Of a stretch of 64,000 bases of DNA, positions 26,549 to 35,658 are shown one piece after another. The translations under genes were made by a program, and so were the position numbers. The DNA lies in assembly GCF_900156865.1 (NCBI RefSeq), contig NZ_LT732529.1, positions 4,264,613 through 4,328,612 on the forward strand, read 5' to 3'. Source of the DNA: Litchfieldia sinesaloumensis (GTDB lineage: Bacteria; Bacillota; Bacilli; Bacillales; Bacillaceae_L). Every line of letters begins with the position of its first letter. Within the stretch, counting starts at the first letter, position 1. The notes under the pieces are model-generated. The model ran no database searches. It was not told the origin of the DNA and worked only from the letters and a program-made list of their open reading frames with translations.

Positions 26549-29197
26549 ATGGAGTTTTATCGTCAGGATAAAGAGGATGTATTACAGTCCCTGGAATCCT
26601 CTATGAATGGACTGGGACAGGAAGAGGTAAAAAGTCGGCTCGAGAAAGATGGCTATAATGAAATTAAAGATCGAGAGAAAGTGCCAACTTGGAAGCTCTT
26701 TATAGAAACGTTTAAAGACCCGATGGTACTTGTTTTATTAATCGCAGCAGGAATTCAAGTGGCTTTAGGGAGTCTCGTTGAATCGCTCATTATTTTGCTC
26801 GTGATTATTTTAAATTCAATCATTAGTGTTGTTCAAACGAAGAAGGCAGAAAGCTCGTTGGAAGCATTGCGAAGCATGTCAGCTCCTGAAGCGAAGGTCA
26901 TTAGGAAGGGAACCAAACAAAAGATACCAGCACGTGAATTGGTTCCTGGAGATATTGTGCTATTAGAAGCTGGTGATTATGTCCCTGCGGATGGCCGAAT
27001 TTTACAGGGAGCATCTTTAAAAGTTAACGAAGGAATGCTTACAGGAGAGTCTGAAGCGGTTGAGAAAAATTCCGACACGATCTTAGATGACGCTCCTTTA
27101 GGGGACAGGCTCAATGTGGTATATAGTGGTTCCCTTGTTGTTTATGGTAATGGTACCTTTGTGGTTACAGGAACAGGGGAAAAGACGGAGATTGGTAAAA
27201 TCGCGGATATGCTTAATAAAGCAGAGCAAAAACAAACTCCGCTGCAAAGAAAGCTTGAACATTTTAGTAAAAGGCTCGGAATTGCTATTTTAATTTTGAG
27301 CATTCTTATTTTTGCATTACAAGCTGGTCGAATTTGGTTTGGTGCCGATAATGTTGATATGGGAACAGCACTTTTAAAAGCATTAATGTTTTCGGTGGCT
27401 GTTGCTGTTGCTGCCATACCTGAAGCGTTATCTGCAATCGTTACGATTGTACTTTCAGTTGGGACCAATAAAATGGCGAAACAACATGCAATCATTCGAA
27501 AACTGCCTGCCGTAGAGACTTTAGGTTCAGCAAGTGTGATTGCTACCGACAAAACAGGGACGTTAACACAAAATAAAATGACTGTTACTGATTATTTTGT
27601 GCCTGGAAACTCGAACAAGCAGTTAAATGGGAATCCGGAAAGTTGGAGTGCATCAGAAAAACTGTTAGTTCAAATCGCCGTCCTCTGTAATGATTCCTAT
27701 ATTAATAACGAGGGGAAAGAAATTGGTGACCCTACTGAAGTGGCACTGATTCATTTTGCCAATCAGAACAACAAAGACTATGAGGAGATTAGGAAAACCT
27801 ACCCGCGAGAAGAGGAGCTTCCTTTTGACTCTGATCGAAAATTAATGTCCACTGTTAACACAATTGATAATGAACGATTGATGTTAACGAAGGGTGGGCC
27901 AGATGTCATGTTCTCCCGAGCAAGTCATGTGCTAATTGATGGAAAGGAAGAGCCTCTAACAGAGGAAAGACTTAATGAATTACAACAGGAAAATGAGAGC
28001 TTTTCACGTCAAGCCCTAAGGGTATTAGCTTATGGTTATAAAAAGCTGCCAAAGGACCAGCAGTCGATTTCAGAGAGTGATGAACATGAATTAACATTAG
28101 TGGGCCTTACAGCAATGATTGATCCACCTAGAGAAGAGGTTTATGAAGCAATACGAAACGCAACGAGTGCAGGTATTAAGACGGTTATGATTACCGGAGA
28201 TCATAAAACAACCGCACAAGCAATTGGGCGCGATATTGGACTCATGGATGAGGATGATATTGCTGTATCTGGACAGGAACTAGACGCGATGTCTGATGAA
28301 GAATTAGACCAGAAACTAGAAGATATTTCTGTATACGCACGGGTATCGCCAGAAAATAAAATCCGTATTGTCCAGGCATGGCAACGTAAAAATCAAGTTA
28401 CAGCGATGACTGGTGATGGCGTTAATGACGCACCTGCATTGAAACAAGCAGATATTGGTGTAGCAATGGGGAGCGGGACGGATGTAGCAAAGGATGCTGC
28501 TGCCATGATTTTAACGGATGATAACTTTGCTTCGATTGTACGAGCGGTAGAAGTGGGACGGACCGTTTATAATAACATTAAAAAGGCAATTGGCTATTTA
28601 TTTGCCGGTAATATCGGGGCGATTATTACTATTATTTATGCGGTATTGTTAAATCTACCGAATCCTTTTACAGCTCTACAACTTTTATTTATCAATTTGG
28701 TCAATGATTCGTTACCAGCCATTGCGCTGGGAGTGGAAAAGCCTGAACCGAATGTGATGAAAAAGAAACCTCGTGATCCAGAAGAAGGAATTTTTGCTGG
28801 TGGGACATTACTCGCTGTAATTGTCCGTGGAACATTGATTGGTATAGCTGTGATTATTTCGTTCCATCTCGGTCTAGAACATTCAACAGATATGGGCGTG
28901 GCAATGGCTTTTACAACATTAATTCTTTCTAGAACCTTACAAACATTCCCAGCACGCTCAAACGTACAAACGGCTATTCAGGCTGGTTTCTTTAGAAATA
29001 AGGCTGTGATAGGAGCGGTGCTTGTAGGCTTTCTACTGTATGGCATCACCGTTCTTCCAGTTGTCCGTGAAATTTTTATGATTCCTTCTGACTTTGGTTG
29101 GGACGAATGGTTAATTGCTACCGGTCTCGCACTTCTTGCCGTCATCTTGATGGAAGTGTTTAAAATGCTAAAAAATAAATTTTTAAAAAACGGCTAA
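26549..29197 (+). CDS. P-type calcium ATPase (type IIA, YloB-like)
   Basis: An 882-residue cation pump. The phosphorylated Asp334 lies in DKTGTLTQNKMT. TGESEAVEK is the actuator motif, KGGPDVM the nucleotide-binding part, and MTGDGVNDAPALKQADIG the hinge. Membrane helix 4 has AAIPEALSAIV, and helix 6 has NLVNDSLPAIALG, so the Glu, Asn and Asp of the calcium site are present as in SERCA-type pumps and B. subtilis YloB. It exports Ca2+ from the cytoplasm. ATG 26549 is chosen because the ATG at 26540 directly abuts GAAAGG. It is monocistronic. Confidence 0.93.
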   Translation: MEFYRQDKEDVLQSLESSMNGLGQEEVKSRLEKDGYNEIKDREKVPTWKLFIETFKDPMVLVLLIAAGIQVALGSLVESLIILLVIILNSIISVVQTKKAESSLEALRSMSAPEAKVIRKGTKQKIPARELVPGDIVLLEAGDYVPADGRILQGASLKVNEGMLTGESEAVEKNSDTILDDAPLGDRLNVVYSGSLVVYGNGTFVVTGTGEKTEIGKIADMLNKAEQKQTPLQRKLEHFSKRLGIAILILSILIFALQAGRIWFGADNVDMGTALLKALMFSVAVAVAAIPEALSAIVTIVLSVGTNKMAKQHAIIRKLPAVETLGSASVIATDKTGTLTQNKMTVTDYFVPGNSNKQLNGNPESWSASEKLLVQIAVLCNDSYINNEGKEIGDPTEVALIHFANQNNKDYEEIRKTYPREEELPFDSDRKLMSTVNTIDNERLMLTKGGPDVMFSRASHVLIDGKEEPLTEERLNELQQENESFSRQALRVLAYGYKKLPKDQQSISESDEHELTLVGLTAMIDPPREEVYEAIRNATSAGIKTVMITGDHKTTAQAIGRDIGLMDEDDIAVSGQELDAMSDEELDQKLEDISVYARVSPENKIRIVQAWQRKNQVTAMTGDGVNDAPALKQADIGVAMGSGTDVAKDAAAMILTDDNFASIVRAVEVGRTVYNNIKKAIGYLFAGNIGAIITIIYAVLLNLPNPFTALQLLFINLVNDSLPAIALGVEKPEPNVMKKKPRDPEEGIFAGGTLLAVIVRGTLIGIAVIISFHLGLEHSTDMGVAMAFTTLILSRTLQTFPARSNVQTAIQAGFFRNKAVIGAVLVGFLLYGITVLPVVREIFMIPSDFGWDEWLIATGLALLAVILMEVFKMLKNKFLKNG

Positions 29198-29302
29198 GAG
29201 GTAAAGTCAGTTGACGCAATCCTATAAATTGAATTAAGATAAACTGAACTTGGTACCTGTTGCGATACGTGACAGGTACTAGTCTTGATATGGAGGTCAA
29301 CG

Positions 29303-29803
29303 ATGGATAATAACGATATATTAATTCGATTAAGATATGCACTGGAAATAAAAAATAAAGAAATGGCTGAGATTTTTCAGCTTGGTGGTGTCGAAGTCTC
29401 AGTGCCAGAAGTGACAAAGATACTCACAAAGACATACGACGAGGACGACCTTGAGAATGAAGATCAAATTAAATGCACTCACAGTATGTTAGATTCATTT
29501 TTGAATGGACTTATTATTTATAAAAGAGGAAAACAAGAGCCCAAACCTGGACAGCCTACTCCACCAGAAACTCCTTTAAAGACGAGTGGAAACGTAAATA
29601 ATCTCCTTTTAAAGAAAGTAAAAATCGCTTTGGCATTAACGACTGAGGATATGCTAGACATCTTTGATTATGCAGGGTTACGGGTTACAAAAGGAGAACT
29701 AGGGGCCTTGTTGCGTAAAGAAGGACATAAGAATTACAAAGAGTGTGGAGATAATTTCGCCAGAAACTTCTTAAAAGGGTTAGCGATCAAATACAGGGGA
29801 TAG
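29303..29803 (+). CDS. DUF1456 (YehS-like) protein
   Basis: A 166-residue protein of two similar halves (residues ~3-75 and ~100-165), each with a helix pattern like NDILIRLRYALEIKNKEMAE and NNLLLKKVKIALALTTEDML, joined by a proline-rich linker. This duplicated layout is that of DUF1456/YehS. The function is not known to me. ATG 29303 has GGAGGT five bases before it. A small cytoplasmic protein, placed between the Ca-ATPase and a HAD phosphatase with no clear functional link. Confidence 0.88.
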   Translation: MDNNDILIRLRYALEIKNKEMAEIFQLGGVEVSVPEVTKILTKTYDEDDLENEDQIKCTHSMLDSFLNGLIIYKRGKQEPKPGQPTPPETPLKTSGNVNNLLLKKVKIALALTTEDMLDIFDYAGLRVTKGELGALLRKEGHKNYKECGDNFARNFLKGLAIKYRG

Positions 29804-29873
29804 TTCTTGAAATACATATTTAACATAGGTAAAAACATAGGTTTTTTTAAATGTAAAAGAAAGAGGGATTCAC

Positions 29874-30443
29874 ATCAATATTTTATGGGATTTTGACGGA
29901 ACGCTGTTTAACACCTATCCGGCACTAGTAAAGGGATTTATCCATCTGAGCGGTAAGGATTTGGATCCGAATGAAGTGCTGAAGTGGTTAAAGGTTAACT
30001 CAAAAGTGGCCTTTCAACACTATGGAATTGATGAGAACAAGCGTAACGAATACATCAAATTATATAATCAATATTCATTTGATAGTGCTCCCTTTGAGCA
30101 TTTAGAAGAGGTATTAAACATTGCCGATGACAATTTTATTGTCACGCACCGGGATAAGGAATCTACCCTGTTCCTTTTGGAAAAGTTTAATTTACTCCAT
30201 TACTTTAAGGTCGTAGTTTCAGTAGAAGAAGAAGGATTTGACCGAAAGCCACATGCAGCATCGTATAAACATGTGATCAAGGATTATCCCATTGATTTAG
30301 TGATTGGCGACCGTGAGCTAGACTTAATTCCAGCTAGAGAATTAGGAATCAAGACAGTTGCCTTTGAAAATGAGGCTATTGATGCAGACTTTCATCTGGA
30401 AAACTATGCAGACTTTAAAACGCACGTCCTTCCGTATCTATAA
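29874..30443 (+). CDS. HAD-superfamily phosphatase with apparent non-AUG start
   Basis: A HAD hydrolase of ~190 residues: motif I is ILWDFDGTLF, motif II FIVTHRD, motif III near DRKP, motif IV VIGDRELDLIPA. All catalytic parts are present. The frame upstream of WDFDGT contains no ATG, GTG or TTG before a stop at 29838. A good AAGAGGG site lies at 29861-29867; six bases later is ATC (29874), giving M-N-I-L-W-D-F-D, and ATT (29868) is the only other near-cognate choice. The next ordinary start (TTG at 29961) would delete the active site. Rare ATC/ATT initiation, or a base error or mutation, explains this. Confidence 0.75.
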   Translation: MNILWDFDGTLFNTYPALVKGFIHLSGKDLDPNEVLKWLKVNSKVAFQHYGIDENKRNEYIKLYNQYSFDSAPFEHLEEVLNIADDNFIVTHRDKESTLFLLEKFNLLHYFKVVVSVEEEGFDRKPHAASYKHVIKDYPIDLVIGDRELDLIPARELGIKTVAFENEAIDADFHLENYADFKTHVLPYL

Positions 30444-30741
30444 GCGTTCTATTTTTAGTAACCGTACATAATCAAACTAGAGGACCCTTAATTCACTTCA
30501 TTGTAAAATTTAATAGAAGATAGTAGAGGCTGTGTCTAAAGAGTCATTGGAAGTTGACTTTTTAGGGTAGCCTCTTATTTTTATATAGTTATAAACTATT
30601 TTCCTAATGCTAATCTTGTGAATAATGTTCCTATTCTGGACTTCTTAAAATCCCTATTAATTTATTTATTATTCCCCTATAATTCTTAGTGACCTTAATA
30701 ATAATTATTAGAAAATTTAAATAACAGAAAGGGAAGGTATA
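30444..30741. other. Intergenic region with one hairpin
   Basis: GAGGCT at ~30526 pairs with AGCCTC at ~30570, with an inner GTCA/TGAC-type stem, a form common at Bacillus gene ends. The rest is AT-rich leader of the AbgT gene. Confidence 0.45.
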
Positions 30742-32271
30742 ATGTCAAATTCCAATAAAAAGGGTTTTATCATGCGTTCTTTAGATGGCATTGAACGTGT
30801 GGGGAATAAGCTGCCACATCCGGTAACATTGTTTGCAATTTTTGCATTAGTTGTACTTGTTCTTTCGGCTCTATTTGCGAAAATGGGCTTAAAAGTAGAA
30901 GATCCTCTAAATGAAGGGGAATTTATTCACGTTAAAAATCTATTAAACTCTGAGGGAATCGTCTATTTGTTTGATAGTATGGTTACAAACTTTACGGGGT
31001 TTGCACCTCTCGGAACAGTTCTAGTTACCATGTTAGGTATTGGAATTGCAGAGCGTTCTGGTTTAATTAGTGCTGCCTTACGCGGACTAGTTACGTCTGT
31101 ACCTAAGCAACTGATAACAGCAGCGCTTGTGTTTGGTGGTATCATGTCAAGTATGGCCGCTGATGCTGGTTATGTAGTCCTTACTCCACTAGGAGCAGTA
31201 TTGTTCGCAGGTTTAGGAAGACATCCTTTAGCTGGTTTAGCAGCAGCATTTGCAGGGGTATCTGGAGGGTTCAGTGCAAACTTACTCTTAACGTCGCTAG
31301 ATCCATTGTTAGGTGGCCTAACACAAGATGCAGCAGCCATTCTAAATCCTGAATATGCTGAAACGATAAACTACGCAATGAACTACTACTTCATGTTTGC
31401 TTCTGTATTTGTTTTAACAATTGTTGGTACGTTAGTAACAGAGAAAGTGATTGAACCACGATTAGGTAAATATGAGGGACAAGTTAAGGAAGATGTAGAT
31501 TACTTAAAACCGGAAGAGAAAAAGGGATTATGGGCAGCATTGTTTGTGTTTATCGCTACGGCTGCTGTGATGGCTCTTCTAGTCATTCCTGAATGGGGAC
31601 CATTACGTGGGGGAGAAGAGAATATTATCGATGCACCGTTCTTCCACTCGCTAGTTCCAATTATTCTTATTATGTTCTTTATTCCTGGATTCGTTTATGG
31701 GAAAATCACTAAATCGATTAAAAATGATAAAGATGTTGCAAATCAGTTATCTGAAACAATGGCGACAATGGGATCATATATTGTCCTAGCATTTGTGGCA
31801 GCTCAATTTGTTGCATACTTTAGTGAATCTAAATTAGGGCTAGTGTTAGCTGTAAACGGTGCTGAATTCCTTGAAGCAACAGGATTTAAGGGGATTCCAC
31901 TTATTCTAGCATTTATTCTTGTATCAGGATTCATCAATCTATTTATCGGTAGTGCATCTGCAAAATGGGCAATCATGGCGCCGGTATTCGTTCCGATTAT
32001 GATGAACCTAGGGTATTCACCAGAGTTAACACAACTCGTGTACCGAATTGCTGATTCAACAACGAATGTTATCTCACCTCTAATGCCTTATTTCGCAATC
32101 GTTATTGCGTTTGCGCAAAAGTATGATAAAAAGGTTGGTATCGGTACTTTAATTTCCACAATGCTTCCATATTCAATTGCATTTACAGTGGTATGGGTGC
32201 TCATGTTAATTATCTGGATGCTAACAGGTGTAGATATCGGACCAGGTTCTCCGATACATTATAATCAATAA
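30742..32271 (+). CDS. AbgT-family transporter
   Basis: A 509-residue membrane protein with about eleven to twelve hydrophobic segments. The start RSLDGIERVGNKLPHPVTLF and the segment VSGFINLFIGSASAKWAIMAPVF (split by the membrane) are hallmarks of the AbgT (p-aminobenzoyl-glutamate/sulfonamide) family. Characterised members either import p-aminobenzoyl-glutamate (E. coli AbgT) or export sulfonamides (MtrF, YdaH). Direction is not decidable here. AGAAAGGGAAGG precedes the ATG. It is monocistronic with a terminator. Confidence 0.93.
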   Translation: MSNSNKKGFIMRSLDGIERVGNKLPHPVTLFAIFALVVLVLSALFAKMGLKVEDPLNEGEFIHVKNLLNSEGIVYLFDSMVTNFTGFAPLGTVLVTMLGIGIAERSGLISAALRGLVTSVPKQLITAALVFGGIMSSMAADAGYVVLTPLGAVLFAGLGRHPLAGLAAAFAGVSGGFSANLLLTSLDPLLGGLTQDAAAILNPEYAETINYAMNYYFMFASVFVLTIVGTLVTEKVIEPRLGKYEGQVKEDVDYLKPEEKKGLWAALFVFIATAAVMALLVIPEWGPLRGGEENIIDAPFFHSLVPIILIMFFIPGFVYGKITKSIKNDKDVANQLSETMATMGSYIVLAFVAAQFVAYFSESKLGLVLAVNGAEFLEATGFKGIPLILAFILVSGFINLFIGSASAKWAIMAPVFVPIMMNLGYSPELTQLVYRIADSTTNVISPLMPYFAIVIAFAQKYDKKVGIGTLISTMLPYSIAFTVVWVLMLIIWMLTGVDIGPGSPIHYNQ

Positions 32272-32289
32272 AAAATGATTGAAACTTTT

Positions 32290-32321
32290 TGGCTCAGTTC
32301 TTGAACTGGGCCATTTTTTTT
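32290..32321 (+). terminator. Terminator after AbgT gene
   Basis: TGGCTCAGTTC faces GAACTGGGCCA with one G-T pair and a tight loop, followed by eight T residues. Confidence 0.85.
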
Positions 32322-32408
32322 AAAAAAGTAAAAATATATATATCCAAAAAAAGTGGTGTACGTAGGATCAAATCCAAATACACCACTTTGATTTTTATAT
32401 ATATTAAT

Positions 32409-32726
32409 CTATTTGTTGGGCTCTATCCAATTTTGAGACCATTGTTCAATATCTCTAATAATAGGCTCGATAGATCTACCTTTTTCCGTTAATGAGTATT
32501 CAATGATAACGGGTGTTTCTGGAATGACCTCACGTTTCACTATTTTTTGTTCCTCTAAATCCTTTAAGCGATCAGATAGAACTTTCCCACTTATACCAAT
32601 CGCAGACTGAATTTCACTAAAACGTTGTGTTCCTAACAATAATTGATATATGACTAATGCTGTCCATTTTTGACTTAGCAATGAGATGGCTTTTTCAAAC
32701 CTTGGGCAAATCGTTGTTTGTTTCAT
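32409..32726 (-). CDS. HxlR-family regulator, CatR/YodB-like redox sensor
   Basis: A 105-residue winged-helix regulator. It starts at 32726, where GAGAGGTGA is correctly spaced; an upstream ATG would add 11 residues without a site. The single early cysteine (KQTTICPRF, Cys7) is in the position of the thiol used by B. subtilis YodB and CatR to sense quinones and diamide. RFSEIQSAIGISGKVLSDRLKDLE is the HTH region. It is divergent from a CatE-like dioxygenase gene, matching the CatR-catDE link in B. subtilis. It probably represses that gene through the inverted repeat at 32822-32842. Confidence 0.9.
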   Translation of the reverse strand: MKQTTICPRFEKAISLLSQKWTALVIYQLLLGTQRFSEIQSAIGISGKVLSDRLKDLEEQKIVKREVIPETPVIIEYSLTEKGRSIEPIIRDIEQWSQNWIEPNK

Positions 32727-32795
32727 TTTCTTCACCTCTCCTGTTTTATAATATAACATATTTTATTAGTAACTAACTAACAAAAATTAGGTAAC

Positions 32796-32842
32796 TTGAC
32801 AACACGTTATTTTAATAGTAAAGTTACTTACATTAAGTAACT
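32796..32842 (+). promoter_or_regulatory. Promoter and candidate CatR-type operator
   Basis: TTGACA (32796-32801), 17 bases, TAAAGT (32819-32824). Overlapping the -10 is a perfect inverted repeat AGTTACTTA-CAT-TAAGTAACT (32822-32842). A further GTAACTAACTAAC-like half-site cluster is at ~32768. A repressor here would block the dioxygenase promoter. Confidence 0.7.
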
Positions 32843-32937
32843 AAGTTATTTTAAAGAGAAAACAATAAGATACAAATTTTGAACTGGGCATAATAGCAGT
32901 ATTGTATTTACTTAATTGAATTAGTAGGGGGATTACA

Positions 32938-33789
32938 ATGGGATATCACAGTAAACCAACAACATTTGTCGGCCATGTCAGTATTAAAGTAGAGGACTTA
33001 AATAGATCGTTACAGTTTTACAAAGAAATTATTGGATTTGATATTTTAGAACAAACCACATCAACAGCAAGGCTTACTACAGATGGTAAAACAAGCATTT
33101 TATCACTGGAACAACCTGAAGATGTAAGACCAAAAGAAGCTAGAACGACGGGTCTGTATCACTTTGCTTTACTTTTACCTCAAAAGTCAGATCTAGCTAA
33201 TATCGTCATTCATCTGGTAAATAAGGGTATTCGTTTCGGATCATCCGACCATCTTGTTAGCGAAGCATTGTATTTGAATGATCCTGACGGTAACCAAATT
33301 GAAATTTATACCGATCGAGATCCTTCAAAATGGAGATGGGATGGCGAAGAAGTGGCAATGACAGTCGACCCATTAGATTTTGATACGCTTTTAAAAAGTG
33401 CTAATCCTGATACTGGGTGGAAGGGTCTTCCAAATGGGACAGTAATGGGACATATTCATTTACATGTTGCAGAACTAAAAAAGACAGAAGAGTTTTATGT
33501 AAAGGGATTAGGATTTGATGTTGTCAATCGTTATGGAACACAAGCCTTATTCCTTTCAAAAGGAAAGTACCATCATCATATTGGAGTGAATACTTGGAAT
33601 GGAGTCGGAGCTCCTAAGCCAGCTGAAAATAGTGTCGGTTTGCAGTCATTTACACTAGTACTTCCGGATGAGAAAGCGATTGAACAGACAATTGCTAGCT
33701 TAGAACAAATCGAAGTGCCTGTTACAGAAGAAAACGGTAAAATTTTCACTTATGATCCATCTGGAAATCGGATTGAATTAGCTGTTTAA
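32938..33789 (+). CDS. catE: Catechol 2,3-dioxygenase-like VOC protein (CatE-like)
   Basis: A 283-residue protein with two vicinal-oxygen-chelate repeats (residues ~12-130 and ~165-283). It aligns well with B. subtilis CatE: SLQFYKEIIGFDIL, TTGLYHFALLLP, SEALYLNDPDGNQIEIY, and GHIHLHVAELKKTEEFYVKGLGFD, KYHHHIGVNTW. Metal ligands would be His and Glu in the second module (GHIHLHV, HHHIG). It opens catechol rings, removing toxic quinone precursors. TAGGGGGATTAC precedes the ATG. It is followed 16 bp later by a luciferase-like monooxygenase and faces a CatR-like regulator. Confidence 0.88.
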   Translation: MGYHSKPTTFVGHVSIKVEDLNRSLQFYKEIIGFDILEQTTSTARLTTDGKTSILSLEQPEDVRPKEARTTGLYHFALLLPQKSDLANIVIHLVNKGIRFGSSDHLVSEALYLNDPDGNQIEIYTDRDPSKWRWDGEEVAMTVDPLDFDTLLKSANPDTGWKGLPNGTVMGHIHLHVAELKKTEEFYVKGLGFDVVNRYGTQALFLSKGKYHHHIGVNTWNGVGAPKPAENSVGLQSFTLVLPDEKAIEQTIASLEQIEVPVTEENGKIFTYDPSGNRIELAV

Positions 33790-33805
33790 GTAAGGAGGAA
33801 TAGGC

Positions 33806-34864
33806 TTGTCTACATTAAAACAGAATGGTATTGAGGTAGGTATATATACACTAGCAGATATAGGCCCGAACCCCCTAACAGGAAAAACGATTAGTCCAAA
33901 GGAGAGAATGGATAACATCATTGAGGCAGCAAAACTGGCTGATGAAGCTGGACTAGATATATTCGGGGTCGGGGAGCATCATCGATTAGATTATGCTGTT
34001 TCCTCTCCGGCTGTTGTATTATCAGCCATTGCTGCGCTGACAGAGCGTATTAAGTTAACAAGTACGACAAGTGTTTTAAGCACGCTTGACCCTGTTCGGT
34101 TATTTGAAGACTTCGCTACACTAGATTTAATCTCAGGTGGACGTGCAGAGATATTAGCTGGTCGAGGTGCATTTGTTGAATCATTTCCACTCTTTGGCTA
34201 TAGCACAAATGATTATAATGAATTGTTTAGTGAGCATATGGATTTGTTATTGCAACTAAATGAAAATGAGATTGTTACTTGGAATGGAAAATTCCGTTCT
34301 TCGCTTAAAAATGCAGAAATTGCTCCTCGTCCTGTGCAAAAGCAACTACCCATTTGGATTGGAGTAGGTGGTACACCTGAGAGTGCTGCGCGAGCAGGGA
34401 GGTTAGGAGTCGGCATGGCCTTAGCGATACTTGGTGGAGATCTAAAGAGATTTAAACCATTAGTGGATATCTACCGAGGTGCAGGGGTGGAAGCTGGTCA
34501 TTCTCCAGAAGAATTAAACATCGGTGTAACGGGACATACGTATCTTGCTGAAACGACAGAAAAAGCAAAGGATGAATTTTATCCTTACTACTCAAATTAT
34601 TGGTATTATGTTAATCGTCAACGGGGATTGGGGACGAGAATGTCAAGAAACGATTTTGAACAATTAGCAAGTCCACAAAATGCCTTATTTGTTGGAAGTC
34701 CAGAACTTATTGTGGAGAAGATCCTTCGCCAACATGAATTGTTTGGACATAGCCGTTTCTTAGCACAAATTGATATTGGTGGAATTCCATTCGATAGAGT
34801 CGCAAGAAATATAGAATTACTAGCAACTGAGGTTATACCTGCATTAAAGAAGGCGTTTAGTTGA
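33806..34864 (+). CDS. LLM-class flavin-dependent oxidoreductase
   Basis: A 352-residue bacterial-luciferase-like TIM barrel. It begins at TTG with AGGAGG upstream. Typical stretches are AKLADEAGLDIFGVGEHHR, IKLTSTTSVLSTLDPVRLFED and ISGGRAEILAGRGAF. Such enzymes use FMNH2 or F420 to oxidise a substrate; the non-Cys active-site loop and GEHHR motif fit the FMN-dependent group. Transcribed together with the CatE-like gene, it probably serves the same aromatic/quinone detoxification. The terminator lies 25 bp downstream. Confidence 0.9.
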   Translation: MSTLKQNGIEVGIYTLADIGPNPLTGKTISPKERMDNIIEAAKLADEAGLDIFGVGEHHRLDYAVSSPAVVLSAIAALTERIKLTSTTSVLSTLDPVRLFEDFATLDLISGGRAEILAGRGAFVESFPLFGYSTNDYNELFSEHMDLLLQLNENEIVTWNGKFRSSLKNAEIAPRPVQKQLPIWIGVGGTPESAARAGRLGVGMALAILGGDLKRFKPLVDIYRGAGVEAGHSPEELNIGVTGHTYLAETTEKAKDEFYPYYSNYWYYVNRQRGLGTRMSRNDFEQLASPQNALFVGSPELIVEKILRQHELFGHSRFLAQIDIGGIPFDRVARNIELLATEVIPALKKAFS

Positions 34865-34888
34865 AAAATTCAAGTCTAAATATTAAAG

Positions 34889-34925
34889 TAGGCAACTGCC
34901 CCATAGTGGGAAGTTGCCTATTTTA
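34889..34925 (+). terminator. Terminator after LLM oxidoreductase
   Basis: TAGGCAACT pairs perfectly with AGTTGCCTA around a 14-base loop, followed by TTTTATTTTTT. Confidence 0.85.
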
Positions 34926-34968
34926 TTTTTTACTAAATCATAGGCCCATTGATTATTTAAAACTAAAA

Positions 34969-34988
34969 AATTTGACCTGGGTCAAATT
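34969..34988. promoter_or_regulatory. Perfect 20-bp palindrome upstream of DoxX gene
   Basis: AATTTGACC-TG-GGTCAAATT is a perfect two-fold symmetric site, with no T-run, 107 bp before the DoxX start. It resembles an operator rather than a terminator. The cognate regulator is unknown. Confidence 0.5.
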
Positions 34989-35059
34989 AAAAATTACAAG
35001 AGGGCCTTAAAATGAGAGTAACAAGAAGAGATGAAGTGTAGCACATCTTTAGTAGTGAT

Positions 35060-35075
35060 TGTGAAAAAATTCACA
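35060..35075. promoter_or_regulatory. FNR/CRP-type palindrome in DoxX leader
   Basis: TGTGA-AAAAAT-TCACA matches the Bacillus Fnr consensus TGTGA-N6-TCACA exactly. It is 20 bases before the DoxX ATG, overlapping the leader rather than an activator position, so repression is more likely. Binding is inferred. Confidence 0.5.
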
Positions 35076-35095
35076 TTAAAAAGGAGAGATTATTA

Positions 35096-35590
35096 ATGAT
35101 TAAACTTATACAGGGTAAAAAAATGGCCATTGTATGGACAATAGTGCGTGTTTGGTTAGGACTTCAATGGATAGAAGCGGGTTATCTAAAGATTAAACAT
35201 GGATTTGATGCAGGTGGATTTATTCAGGCAGCCGCCGATTCACCTTCAGTTCTAAGTTGGTATGCTAGCTTCCTTAAAAAAGTTGCGTTACCCAATATAG
35301 AGCTCTTCAACATTCTTGTCCCTTGGGGAGAATTCCTTGTTGGCTTAGGATTAATTGTAGGACTAGCAACAATCCCGGCATTGATTGCGGGTGCCTTCAT
35401 GAATGTTAATTTTATAATGGCAGGGGTAGGATTAAATAGCCTCGATATGAAGCTCTTCGTAGTGGCAATGATTCTACTATTAGTTGGAGCGGGAAGGCAT
35501 TACTACGGACTCGACAGATTTGCTATACGCTATATAAAAGCACTCGGAACTAAAAATGATACTGTTAATGAAATAAACGTTTCTGCTTAA
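35096..35590 (+). CDS. DoxX-family membrane protein
   Basis: A 164-residue protein with four hydrophobic segments (~9-25, ~75-92, ~97-115, ~120-140) and the DoxX/DoxD pattern VRVWLGLQWIEAGYLKI and VPWGEFLVGLGLIVGL. DoxX-type proteins include the thiosulfate:quinone oxidoreductase small subunit and B. subtilis CatD; the role is often unclear. AAGGAGAG precedes the ATG. The gene has its own upstream palindromes, so it is not simply the third gene of the catE operon, though it may share its theme. Confidence 0.85.
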   Translation: MIKLIQGKKMAIVWTIVRVWLGLQWIEAGYLKIKHGFDAGGFIQAAADSPSVLSWYASFLKKVALPNIELFNILVPWGEFLVGLGLIVGLATIPALIAGAFMNVNFIMAGVGLNSLDMKLFVVAMILLLVGAGRHYYGLDRFAIRYIKALGTKNDTVNEINVSA

Positions 35591-35658
35591 AAGAAAATAC
35601 ACATAAAGTTTGACCTCAAGCTTTCGCATGCATTTCTGTGGGGCGCCAGTAAAATGGG

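Noticed and set aside
32289-32492. 67-codon plus-strand frame after AbgT
   Set aside because: Runs through the terminator and into the opposite-strand HxlR gene; no ribosome site.
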